Positions 51,633-60,500 of a stretch of 64,000 bases of DNA are shown here, one piece after another (within the stretch, counting starts at the first letter, position 1; each line of letters begins with the position of its first letter). The DNA comes from Winogradskyella aurantiaca. Lineage in GTDB: Bacteria; Bacteroidota; Bacteroidia; Flavobacteriales; Flavobacteriaceae. The notes under the pieces are model-generated. The model did no database searches and was not told the origin of the DNA. It saw only the letters and a program-made list of their open reading frames with translations. Location of the stretch: NCBI RefSeq assembly GCF_003362725.1, contig NZ_QKTV01000008.1, positions 120,707-184,706 on the forward strand. The letters are read 5' to 3'. A program made the translations under genes and the position numbers.

Positions 51633-53528
51633 ATGCATCCAATCGAGATTCTTGAGCGTTATTGGAATTACACGTCCTTTAAGCCATTTCAAGAAGATAT
51701 AATCAACGCGGTTATAAAAAAAGAAGACACCTTTGCACTTCTGCCAACGGGTGGAGGTAAATCTTTATGCTATCAAATACCAGCGTTACATTTTGATGGG
51801 TTGTGTATTGTGGTGTCCCCATTGATTGCCCTAATGCAAAACCAAGTTAATGACCTCAAACGCAAGGGGATTAAAGCCATCGCATTGACTTCAGGTATGA
51901 GTTTTAAGGACTTGGATATGGCTTTAGACAATGCTATTTATGGTAAATACAAGTTTTTATACCTATCACCTGAACGTCTGGACCAACATTTGGTTAAAGA
52001 ACGTATTCAGCAAATGAAGGTAAGTTTAATTGCGGTTGATGAAGCTCACTGTATTTCACAATGGGGTTACGATTTTAGACCTGCCTATTTAAATATTGCC
52101 AAGCTCAGAAACTGGCACCCTACAGCTACTTGTATTGCATTAACAGCTACAGCTAAATCTGAAATCATCACTGATATAATGACTAGGCTTGATTTTATAT
52201 CACCCAAGGTATTTCAAGGTAGTTTCAAGAGAGATAACATTGCTCTATTAGTTACAAAAACAGAAGATAAGTGGTACCATCTATCTCAATTTCTTGATGC
52301 GAGTTTGGGCTCCAGCATCGTATATGTGAGAACTCGCAAGGCTTCAAAAGAACTTTCTAAACAATTAAACGAGGCTGGATATTTGAGTTCTTTTTTTCAT
52401 GGAGGACTAAGCAACGAGGAAAAAACCAATAGGCTTAATGATTGGATTTCCAATAGAACTGCCACCATGGTAGCGACAACGGCGTTTGGTATGGGTATTA
52501 ACAAACAAGATGTAGACACTGTCATACATTACAACCTTCCAGAAAGCCTTGAAAGTTATTATCAAGAAGTTGGTCGCGCTGGTAGAAATGGGTTACCGGC
52601 CAGAGCCATTTTACTACACAAGCCTATTGATAAAGAATTGCTACATAAACAGTTTATTGGCAATCTACCCAGTATTGAAGATGTTAAGTTTCTTTACAAA
52701 AAGCTCTGTAATTTTTTCCAAATTGCCTATGGAGAAAGAGTAGAGACTGCTTTTCAATTTAATTTTAAAACCTTCTGCGCTACCTATAAATTGAGAGGCA
52801 AATTGACGTACAACTGTCTTGAAATCCTTGACAGGAATGGGATTATAGACTTAGATCAAAAGTTCAATTTTAATACTCAAATTCAATTTATAACTAACAA
52901 TCATTCCCTCTTCACTTATTTGGAACGTCATAATGATCTGGCTTTAATTGTTAAGACATTACTGCGAACCTATGGGGGTATTTTTGATTATGATACCAAG
53001 GTTAATCTAGATCTAATTATTAAAAAACTAAGAATTAGTGAAAAGCACTTAATATCCACCTTAAAACAATTAGAAAAAGACCAGGTGATTAGTCTTAAGC
53101 TTGCCAATAACGATTCTGAAATAACATTTTTAAAACCTAGAGAAGACGATCTCACCATTAATCCGTTTGCCAGTTTTATAAACAATCAAGCACAGATTAA
53201 GAAGGATCAGGTAGCTTCTGTTATCCGATATGTAGAAAACACATCAAAATGCCGTCAAATCCAGGTGTTAACTTATTTTGGAGAAGAAATAAATGCCAAT
53301 TGTGGTATATGCTCTGTCTGTGAAAAAAAAGAAACCCCACTAGCAACTAATACTGCTTTAAACGCGTTGATATTAGACACCATACGTTTCAAAAGTTTAT
53401 CTTCGCGGGAACTCAGCGCATCACTTGATTTTAATACAGAAGACATTTTAAAAGCATTGCAAGAATTGCTTGAGGATGATAAAATAACCATTACAAAATC
53501 CAATAAATATAAATGCAAAACCCGATAG
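51633..53528 (+). CDS. recQ: RecQ-family ATP-dependent DNA helicase
   Basis: 631 residues. Helicase motifs in order: I 'LLPTGGGKSLCYQIP' (36-50), II 'VDEAHCISQWGYDFRP', III 'ALTATA', V 'TTAFGMGINKQDVDTVIH' and VI 'QEVGRAGRNG'. The RQC zinc site is present with 'CRQIQVLTYFGE' and 'CGICSVC' (about 532-568). No HRDC domain is obvious, as in many short Bacteroidota RecQ proteins. It unwinds DNA 3' to 5' in recombination and fork repair. Overlaps fmt by 16 bases. Confidence 0.93.
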   Translation: MHPIEILERYWNYTSFKPFQEDIINAVIKKEDTFALLPTGGGKSLCYQIPALHFDGLCIVVSPLIALMQNQVNDLKRKGIKAIALTSGMSFKDLDMALDNAIYGKYKFLYLSPERLDQHLVKERIQQMKVSLIAVDEAHCISQWGYDFRPAYLNIAKLRNWHPTATCIALTATAKSEIITDIMTRLDFISPKVFQGSFKRDNIALLVTKTEDKWYHLSQFLDASLGSSIVYVRTRKASKELSKQLNEAGYLSSFFHGGLSNEEKTNRLNDWISNRTATMVATTAFGMGINKQDVDTVIHYNLPESLESYYQEVGRAGRNGLPARAILLHKPIDKELLHKQFIGNLPSIEDVKFLYKKLCNFFQIAYGERVETAFQFNFKTFCATYKLRGKLTYNCLEILDRNGIIDLDQKFNFNTQIQFITNNHSLFTYLERHNDLALIVKTLLRTYGGIFDYDTKVNLDLIIKKLRISEKHLISTLKQLEKDQVISLKLANNDSEITFLKPREDDLTINPFASFINNQAQIKKDQVASVIRYVENTSKCRQIQVLTYFGEEINANCGICSVCEKKETPLATNTALNALILDTIRFKSLSSRELSASLDFNTEDILKALQELLEDDKITITKSNKYKCKTR

Positions 53529-54475
53529 CCAAATCCTTGAGAATTGTATTTATGGGGACCCCTGATTTTGCTGTTGACAGTTTAAAAACACTGGTTGAGC
53601 AGGGCTATAATATTGTAGGAGTGATAACGGCCCCAGATAAACCTTCTGGTCGCGGTCAAAAAATACGATCATCGGCAGTAAAGCAATATGCAGAATCTCA
53701 GAACCTGAACATTCTGCAACCAACTAATCTTAAGGCGGAAGAATTCCAAAAAGAACTAAACGCTTTAAATCCTGAACTACAAATAGTCGTTGCGTTTAGG
53801 ATGCTACCAAAAACCGTATGGGCCTTACCAAAATTCGGTACCTTTAACCTACATGCGTCCTTACTTCCAGATTATAGGGGAGCTGCACCTATTCATTGGG
53901 CCATTATAAATGGAGAAACCGAGACAGGAGTGACCACCTTCTTTATTGATGAGAAAATTGATACGGGTGCTATCCTTATCAATAAAAAAACAACTATATC
54001 AAATTCAGATACTGTAGGGGAGCTACACGACAAGCTCATGCATTTAGGATCTGAACTCATTATTGAGACAGTTGAAGGTATAGCAGCAGGCAAGCTAACA
54101 CCACAAGTGCAACAAGACGATAGAAATTACAAGACCGCATATAAACTCAATAGAGAAAACTGCAAAATTGAATGGAATCAAAGGGCTTTAACTATCTATA
54201 ATAAAATTAGAGGCCTCAACCCTTTTCCAACGGCCTGGTGCCATTTGGAGCAGGATGGCAAGAAAGAAATGATTAAAATCTATAAATGTTCGTATACCCT
54301 TGGCCCCGTTTCATCAAGCCCAGGTTCTATAACAACAGGGAAAGATTATTTAAAAGTTTCAGTAAATGACGGTTTCATAAATATCTATGAAATGCAGCTT
54401 CCAGGAAAACGTAAAATGGATGTAAAATCCCTTTTGAATGGTTTTCAGTTTAAACCGAACAGCAAGTTGTCCTAA
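53513..54475 (+). CDS. fmt: Methionyl-tRNA formyltransferase
   Basis: 320 residues. The start yields 'SLRIVFMGTPDFAVDSLKTL' in outline, the usual N-terminus. 'FNLHASLLPDYRGAAPIHWAI' is the formyl-THF/catalytic loop with the Asn-His-Asp triad completed by 'KIDTGAIL'. The C-terminal domain ('GLNPFPTAWCHL' onward) binds the initiator tRNA. It formylates Met-tRNA(fMet) using 10-formyl-THF. Its start lies inside the recQ 3' end. Confidence 0.96.
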   Translation: MQNPIAKSLRIVFMGTPDFAVDSLKTLVEQGYNIVGVITAPDKPSGRGQKIRSSAVKQYAESQNLNILQPTNLKAEEFQKELNALNPELQIVVAFRMLPKTVWALPKFGTFNLHASLLPDYRGAAPIHWAIINGETETGVTTFFIDEKIDTGAILINKKTTISNSDTVGELHDKLMHLGSELIIETVEGIAAGKLTPQVQQDDRNYKTAYKLNRENCKIEWNQRALTIYNKIRGLNPFPTAWCHLEQDGKKEMIKIYKCSYTLGPVSSSPGSITTGKDYLKVSVNDGFINIYEMQLPGKRKMDVKSLLNGFQFKPNSKLS

Positions 54476-54579
54476 GCCCTTGTAGTTCCTAGCATTAGAA
54501 AAATCATCGATGAAATACAGTTCTTTATTAACATTTGTTTTAAGTTATTAACAAATAACTGCATTTCCCTTGCTATTCC

Positions 54580-54609
54580 TTGCGTAGCTTGATTTTACTG
54601 ATAAATTTG
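54580..54609 (+). promoter_or_regulatory. Promoter of the HU gene
   Basis: TTG at 54580-54582, 19-base spacer, TAAATTTG at 54602-54609. Full match to the Bacteroidota consensus, leaving a leader of about 50 nt before the HU ATG. Confidence 0.8.
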
Positions 54610-54669
54610 TGTACAGATTATTTCAATCTTGAATAAAACCTAATTTTTAATCATTTAAATTTAATATTT

Positions 54670-54942
54670 ATGAACAAAACAGATTTAATCAATGGTATGG
54701 CGGAAAATGCTGGAATCACTAAAGCTGCTGCAAAAAAAGCATTAGATAGCCTTTTAATTGATATCGAAGGAGCTCTTCAAAAAGGTAACAGAGTATCTTT
54801 AGTTGGTTTCGGATCGTGGTCAGTATCTAGAAGATCTGCAAGAGAAGGAAGAAACCCACAAACTGGTGCTACAATCAAGATCAAAGCTAAAAACGTAGTA
54901 AAGTTTAAGGCTGGTTCTGATTTAAGCGATGCTGTAAATTAA
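54670..54942 (+). CDS. HU-family nucleoid DNA-binding protein
   Basis: 90 residues, exactly the family length. 'MNKTDLINGMAENAGITKAAA' in outline, 'GNRVSLVGFGSWSVSRRSAR' and the arm motif 'GRNPQTGATIKIKAKNVVKF' in outline identify HU/IHF, with 'GRNPQTG' forming the DNA-intercalating arm tip. It bends and compacts DNA. Monocistronic, with a consensus promoter and a strong terminator, consistent with high expression. Confidence 0.97.
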   Translation: MNKTDLINGMAENAGITKAAAKKALDSLLIDIEGALQKGNRVSLVGFGSWSVSRRSAREGRNPQTGATIKIKAKNVVKFKAGSDLSDAVN

Positions 54943-54961
54943 GTTAATTAACAACAATATA

Positions 54962-54990
54962 AAGTCCGCTTCGGCGGGCTTTTTTTTTCC
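54962..54990 (+). terminator. Terminator of the HU gene
   Basis: GC-rich hairpin AAGTCCGC-TTCG-GCGGGCTT with a UUCG-type loop followed by at least seven T. Confidence 0.92.
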
Positions 54991-55054
54991 CCATTTTTAA
55001 GGTATTGCATATTATTCAAAATTGTATTAGATTTATTTAAGCTATTTAACTCCA

Positions 55055-55612
55055 ATGAATTCTAAGCCAGAAAAAGGACAGCTTTTAATTGCCGAACCAT
55101 CCATAATTGGTGATCTCTCTTTTAATAGGGCTGTGATTCTTTTGGCAGACCATAACTCTTTGGGTTCTGTTGGGTTTATTCTTAATAAACCATTGGATTA
55201 TAATCTAAAGGATTTAATTGATGGAACTGAGTCCACGATACGAGTATTTAATGGAGGTCCTGTTGAGCAAGACAACCTATATTTTATTCATACCTCGCCA
55301 GAATTAATCCCTAACAGTATAGAAATAGCGAACGGTATATACTGGGGTGGTGACTTTAATATTGTCTTAGACCTTATAAATTCTGGAGCTATTTCGGGAG
55401 ATAACATCAAGTTTTTTCTAGGATATTCAGGGTGGGATGAAAATCAGCTAGACTCAGAATTAGAGTCTAAAGCCTGGTTGGTATCTAATAACACCTACAA
55501 AAATGCCATTGTCTCTAAACTAGGAAAAACCTTTTGGCGTGATAAGATGCTTGAATTAGGTGGTGACTATTGTATCTGGTCGAACGCCCCTGAGAATCCA
55601 AGCTATAATTAA
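55055..55612 (+). CDS. YqgE/AlgH-family protein
   Basis: 185 residues. 'GQLLIAEPSIIGDLSFNRAVILL' in outline, 'GSVGFILNKPLD' and 'VFNGGPVEQDNLYFIH' are diagnostic of the UPF0301/YqgE/AlgH family, and 'FFLGYSGWDENQLDSELE' is its C-terminal signature. The biochemical role is unresolved; in pseudomonads AlgH influences regulation of alginate. Convergent with the aminotransferase gene, two bases separating the stops. Confidence 0.93.
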   Translation: MNSKPEKGQLLIAEPSIIGDLSFNRAVILLADHNSLGSVGFILNKPLDYNLKDLIDGTESTIRVFNGGPVEQDNLYFIHTSPELIPNSIEIANGIYWGGDFNIVLDLINSGAISGDNIKFFLGYSGWDENQLDSELESKAWLVSNNTYKNAIVSKLGKTFWRDKMLELGGDYCIWSNAPENPSYN

Positions 55613-55614
55613 GA

Positions 55615-56466
55615 TTAAGCCAATCTTATTTTTACATTTAATTTTTTAATTAGGCCTTTGGAAAAGTCTGTTTGATACGATTTTTTGCGATACTGCGTTA
55701 TTGGGACAATTCCTTGAACAACATTGGTAATAAAAAGTTCATCGGCCTTCTGCAACTCAAACGGAGATATGGACTCCTCTTCTGTGATGTAGTTTAAATC
55801 TTCAAGTAACAATTCAAGAATCTGCTTTCTCATAACTCCCTTTAAACAACCATCAGTTAACGGAGGCGTTTTTATTCTATCGCCTTTTACCAGGAATAAG
55901 TTTCCATTAAGCGCCTCAATGACATTTTTATTGGTATTTACTAGTAAGCAATTATTATAGCCGTTCTCTTTCGCGTAGATACTACCCATAACATTAAGGG
56001 CTTTGTTATTAGACTTTAAACCAGACAAAAGACCAGGTGCTACATAGAAATCTTTATATATATCTACCAAATTTGTTTGCGCATCATCAATGGTATAGAA
56101 CGGAGAGTCCAATTCAGTTACCTTAATAAGAAATCTAATTTCGGTGTTTTCCAGAGGCAAATACAAACCGCCTTCACCCCTGTCAATTTGAACGCGCACA
56201 CGGGCGGACTTTTGAATTAAGTTATTAGCTTCTAAGGTTTTAAGAATTTCCGCTTCTAAGAACTCCATGGTAAAATCCATGGGTATTTCCATACGCATAA
56301 TACGCATGGACGACATAAGTCTGAAATAATGATCCTCCCAAAAAAACAATTTACCATTGACAGCCTTGATGGTCTCAAAAAGACCATCCCCATAATTATA
56401 GGCTCTGTTTGAAATAGAAACATGCGCTTGCTCCGGCGCTAATAAGTGTCCGTTACTATTGACCAT
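55615..56466 (-). CDS. Class IV PLP-dependent aminotransferase (BCAT/D-amino acid/ADC lyase superfamily)
   Basis: 283 residues. 'ISNRAYNYGDGLFETIKAVNG' in outline is the N-terminal class IV signature. 'LKSNNKALNVMGSIYAKENG' carries the PLP Lys region and 'VIEALNGNLFLVKGDRIKTPPL' in outline the conserved phosphate-binding Glu-x-x-x-x-Asn. Candidate activities are 4-amino-4-deoxychorismate lyase (folate) or a transaminase; the short length of about 280 residues fits the lyase or D-amino-acid branch better than BCAT (over 300). Not resolvable by eye. Confidence 0.85.
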   Translation of the reverse strand: MVNSNGHLLAPEQAHVSISNRAYNYGDGLFETIKAVNGKLFFWEDHYFRLMSSMRIMRMEIPMDFTMEFLEAEILKTLEANNLIQKSARVRVQIDRGEGGLYLPLENTEIRFLIKVTELDSPFYTIDDAQTNLVDIYKDFYVAPGLLSGLKSNNKALNVMGSIYAKENGYNNCLLVNTNKNVIEALNGNLFLVKGDRIKTPPLTDGCLKGVMRKQILELLLEDLNYITEEESISPFELQKADELFITNVVQGIVPITQYRKKSYQTDFSKGLIKKLNVKIRLA

Positions 56467-56522
56467 AAAAAAAGTCTCAATAAAAATTGAGACAAAAATA
56501 CGTTAAGAAATAAGCTTAATTC

Positions 56523-56915
56523 TTAAACGGACCCTAAAACTTGCTTCAAGCTTGAAATTTGATTATCCCACAACATTTTGGATTCTTCAACTTCATCCTC
56601 GTCAGCAAAATCTGTAACCATTAAAGAAACATCTTTAGTTATTTCGTCAACCTGTATGCGAAGTTCAAAATAGTAGCTTTCACCCTCATCCTCATCTACC
56701 ATCCATCTGAATTTGATGCGCTCCCCACTTTTCTTACCTAATAATTTGGCTTGCTCTTCAGCACCATCCCATATAAAGGTAAAAATTTCACCACGACTAT
56801 TAACATTATCCGCATACCACTCCGATAATCCAGAAGGAGTTGAAAGGTAGTTAAACAATAAAGACGGTGATGCGTGTATAGGAAATTCTAATTCAAACTT
56901 TATTTTATCATCCAT
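56523..56915 (-). CDS. START-like domain protein
   Basis: 130 residues from the ATG at 56915; a TTG seven codons upstream is possible but gives an extra tail that lacks family character. 'FELEFPIHASPSLLFNYLSTPSG' in outline, then 'LSEWYADNVNSRGEIFTFIWDG', is a START/AHA1-like ligand-binding fold of the Bacteroidota-specific START-like group. Very acidic in the middle ('VDEDEGESYYFEL'). Ligand and role unknown. Located 57 bases upstream of the aminotransferase gene on the same strand. Confidence 0.82.
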   Translation of the reverse strand: MDDKIKFELEFPIHASPSLLFNYLSTPSGLSEWYADNVNSRGEIFTFIWDGAEEQAKLLGKKSGERIKFRWMVDEDEGESYYFELRIQVDEITKDVSLMVTDFADEDEVEESKMLWDNQISSLKQVLGSV

Positions 56916-56999
56916 AGCTAACAATTGTGCGCTCAATATATAGAAATTATAATGGAGTATAAAACCAATGACTCAAAATATTATTTTTAAAATATTCTA

Positions 57000-57030
57000 T
57001 TGCCTAGAGTGCATTTTGTTTTTATATTTG
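57000..57030 (+). promoter_or_regulatory. Promoter of tRNA-Met
   Basis: TTG at 57000-57002, 20-base spacer, TATATTTG at 57023-57030, 12 bases before the tRNA. Consensus Bacteroidota promoter. Confidence 0.75.
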
Positions 57031-57042
57031 CAGCCTTCAAAC

Positions 57043-57116
57043 GGCGAGGTAGCTCAGTTGGTTAGAGCGTCGGATTCATAACCCGGAGGTCACGAGTTCA
57101 AATCTCGTCCTCGCTA
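57043..57116 (+). tRNA. tRNA-Met (anticodon CAU)
   Basis: Acceptor arms GGCGAGG and CCTCGCT with A73, D-arm AGCTCAGTTGGTTAGAGC, anticodon loop TTCATAA and T-arm CACGAGTTCAAATCTCGT... fold as an elongator-type methionine tRNA. The G1-U72 pair and A31-C39 mismatch are as commonly seen in elongator tRNA-Met of this group. CCA not encoded. Confidence 0.93.
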
Positions 57117-57126
57117 CAGCAGCAAA

Positions 57127-57157
57127 GGTCTAACACGAAAGTGTTGGACTTTTTTTG
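57127..57157 (+). terminator. Terminator of tRNA-Met
   Basis: Hairpin GTCTAACAC-GAAA-GTGTTGGAC (one G-T pair) followed by seven T, 10 bases after the tRNA. Confidence 0.85.
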
Positions 57158-57247
57158 TGCCGCATTTGAACTTGTTCATAAATGAAGGCAATAGAAGAAA
57201 CACCTGCGCCAGCAGTTAAGACCTTACTATTGTATAGCCTCCCAAAT

Positions 57248-57300
57248 GGATTCTATAAATCTCGTTCTTGCTATAATCATAAAGGTTTGACATGAAAATT
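57248..57300 (+). repeat. Degenerate duplicate of the tRNA-Met 3' end and its terminator
   Basis: AAATCTCGTTCTTGCTA (57257-57273) matches AAATCTCGTCCTCGCTA of the tRNA (57100-57116) with two C-to-T changes. The downstream AAAGGTTTGACATGAAAATT matches AAAGGTCTAACACGAAAGTG beyond the tRNA, mostly with C/T or A/G transitions. A short 'GGATTC' from the anticodon arm precedes it. It cannot fold as a tRNA. Confidence 0.65.
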
Positions 57301-57500
57301 TAGGGCCATGTTATACCTGATTCCAAAACGAACTTCTTGGGTAAAACGATCAACTCTCTGATTTTCTGATACAAATAAAACAGTTTATATAATATATTTC
57401 CTACTTTTTTATGCGTTTTATCTAATATATTTGCTTTTAAAGGAGTATAATAATACTTTGGTCGAAATTTACCCCAAATAAAACCTAAACGTTATTAGGT

Positions 57501-60500
57501 ATGGAATCAAAAACCAATATTTATATAACGACTTTATACTTTGTTATTTGGACACTATTCTCAATCAATAGTGCGCAAGCACAATACTGTAGTTCCTCTG
57601 GTGATAACACCTATGTTACTGGCATAACACATGTTGGCATAAATACTATTAATAATAGTACTAATACTGATAATGCCTATACGGACTATACTGGATCAAT
57701 TTCTACATCGCTCATGCAGGGATCTAATTATTCCATTCAAACACGTTTAAATACGGCTGGTAATTACACCATTCATTGTTTGGTCTGGATTGACTGGGAT
57801 CAAAATGGTGTTTTTGATGAAAGCCCGTATGATTTAGGTACTGCAACGAATGAAACGGACGGTGAAACAAACAATTCGGGAGTTAGCTTTACTGTTCCCG
57901 TATCAGCAACTCTGGGAACCACCCGAATGCGCGTATCCGCTAAATGGAACCAAGACCCCAGCCCCTGTGAAAATGGCATGGATGGAGAAGTTGAAGATTA
58001 TGCGATAACCGTGATAAGTCCTGATCCTTCACCAGAGATAAATATTTTAGGAAATAGCAATTCCATTACGGATGGAGATAATTCAACTTCTGAAACCAAT
58101 CTAACAGACTTTGGAGAAACAACAATGGGCACACCCCTTCAAAACTCCTTCCAAATTCAAAATCAAGGAAGCGAAGATTTAATCATAAGCTCGATAACAC
58201 TTTCAAATACTTCAGACTTTACAATTAGTCAGTCCTTATCCTCAAACACAATTTCTGGGGGTACAACGGATAGTTTTGAAATCACCTATAATGCCACTTC
58301 AGGTGGATTACAATCTTCAATGGTTACCATTTCGAGTAACGATTCTAATGAGGGGAACTTCCAATTTATGGTGCAAGGAGAAACATCTTGCCCTATTATT
58401 TCTTTAAGTGGCTCTAGTATGACTGCCGCAAGTTGTGTTGATTGCTCCGATGCTAGTATCACATTGGGTACACCTTCAGGTGGAGTAAGCCCTTACGAAT
58501 ATTCAGTAGACGGCATTAACTGGTCTAATTCCAATATCTTTTCAAATCTCTATGGTAGTTTCTTCACGGTTTACGCCCGCGATAGTAATGGATGTATAGG
58601 GGAGGAAAGAATAACTAATTACCTTGGGTTTAATGCAGGTGCAGCCGTAATAGACATGGGCGTAAGTCCTCAGACCGTAAATAATGCCTTGATACCGTAT
58701 GGCTTGGTTTATGATCTTGTTCAAAATTACAACGTCCCCATTTATTGGATTATTGACCCAAATAAGTCCTTTGTTAATGCTCAAAATATCACCAACCAAT
58801 CAGATATTACAGTAACAGGTACCACTTCTAGAACCGGAGGATCATCAATTACAACAAATTTACTGGGTGGGCCCTTTATTATTCCACAGGAATATATAAG
58901 TACTGCCTATCCAGTCATTGAAACCTGGATAAGTAACTATCCAGGATTAACTGTTTACTGGAATTTAAATGCCATTTCAAGTGCACCAGTTAACGGAATT
59001 ATAACAACCCTGGCTAATGTTGTAATTTATCCAAAAGATGGCGATCTAAATGATACAACAGATATTGAGGAAGCCTTTTTTATTCCGGCTGCAGTCCCCC
59101 AAAGTTCCTATAGACGGGGGTATATCTCCAGTCTGGACCAATGTGATGAAATATACGTATTATCACACCATACAGACCCTGACGAAAATTGGACCCAAGA
59201 TGATATCGATGATTTATACGACTACGTTACAGGCGGAGGTAATGTATGGATGGGATGTCACGATGTAAGTATCACAGAATCACTCCTTACAACTTCTGAG
59301 GGTATCCAATTAAACTTTCTCTCTGAAAATGGACTTATTCCATACAAAGACATTACAGATGTCAGTACTAATTATCCTTATTTGAGTGCTTATGCTACTA
59401 ATGATGATATTGATAAGCATGATAACTCATTTAACAGTAATGACGTTTTATATGACATAACATCAGCCAGTAACCCCTTAATGCAATTCCTGGGAGAAAT
59501 TCAAGATGCACAAAATGGGAATTCCGAACGTATCTATGTTCCCTTTCCTGGAGGATGGCGCTCTACAACTGTTAGAGCTTCTTATGACCCAAACCATGAT
59601 GATTTACCGTCAGAAACCAACAGGTCTCCAGGTGAAGCTGCCATTATGGCCTACGGACCAGCTTATGGAAACAATAGATATGGAACCGTATTATACCACG
59701 CATCACACATTAACAGCAGTAATTCTGGAAGTACCGAAGAATATGTTGGTGATCGCAGGGTTTTTGGTAATTACCTTCTGGAATCTGCCATCCGTTATAC
59801 CAAGGATGCCGGTCCTGATCAAATTTTTTCCATTACTTCATGTGGTATTGTATCCACTACTTTAGATGCAGCCATTCCTATTAATAGCCCAGGTGTATGG
59901 ACGATTGAAAGTGGAACTGGAGGTAGCTTATCTGATCCAACCAATCCAAAATCGGAATTCTATGGGCAGGAAAATGAGACTTATACTTTAAAATGGTCTG
60001 TTAACTGCGATGAAGATGTTGTACAAATTTCGTTTGTAACAGAATGTAATACTTTAGATTTTGATGGTACTGATGATCACATTTCATTTGCAGATAACTT
60101 CGATGTAGAGGGCCCTTTTACAATTGAATTATGGATTAAACCAGAGCAGACATCAACAGACACACAAACAGTCCTTTCAAAACGAGATGCCAATAATCTT
60201 AGCTCTGGATATGATTTAAGAATTGAAAATAACATACTTTCTTTTAACTGGGATGAGAACAATCAAATCGTGTCTCCTTATGCACTCCAACAAAATGTTT
60301 GGAAACATGTGGCTGTAACATTTAATGGATCCATGTACAGACTTTATATTGATGGAATTGAAGTAAACTCTGCTTACGGCTCTTTACCCGCTACTCCCTC
60401 TAATAAAACAGATTTTATAGTTGGTGCTATGGATCAAATCTCGGCAGCACCTTATGAACCACTTCATTACTTCTCTGGCGCCGTTGATGAGTTAGCTATT

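Larger units (their letters stand above)
57117..57500. other. Intergenic region with tRNA terminator and a decayed tRNA-Met 3' copy
   Basis: 384 bases. After the terminator it contains a second, diverged copy of the tRNA 3' end and terminator stem at 57248-57300. A TATATTTG at 57426-57433 fits a -7 box for the 1713-residue protein gene, without a spaced TTG. No ORF seen. Confidence 0.6.
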
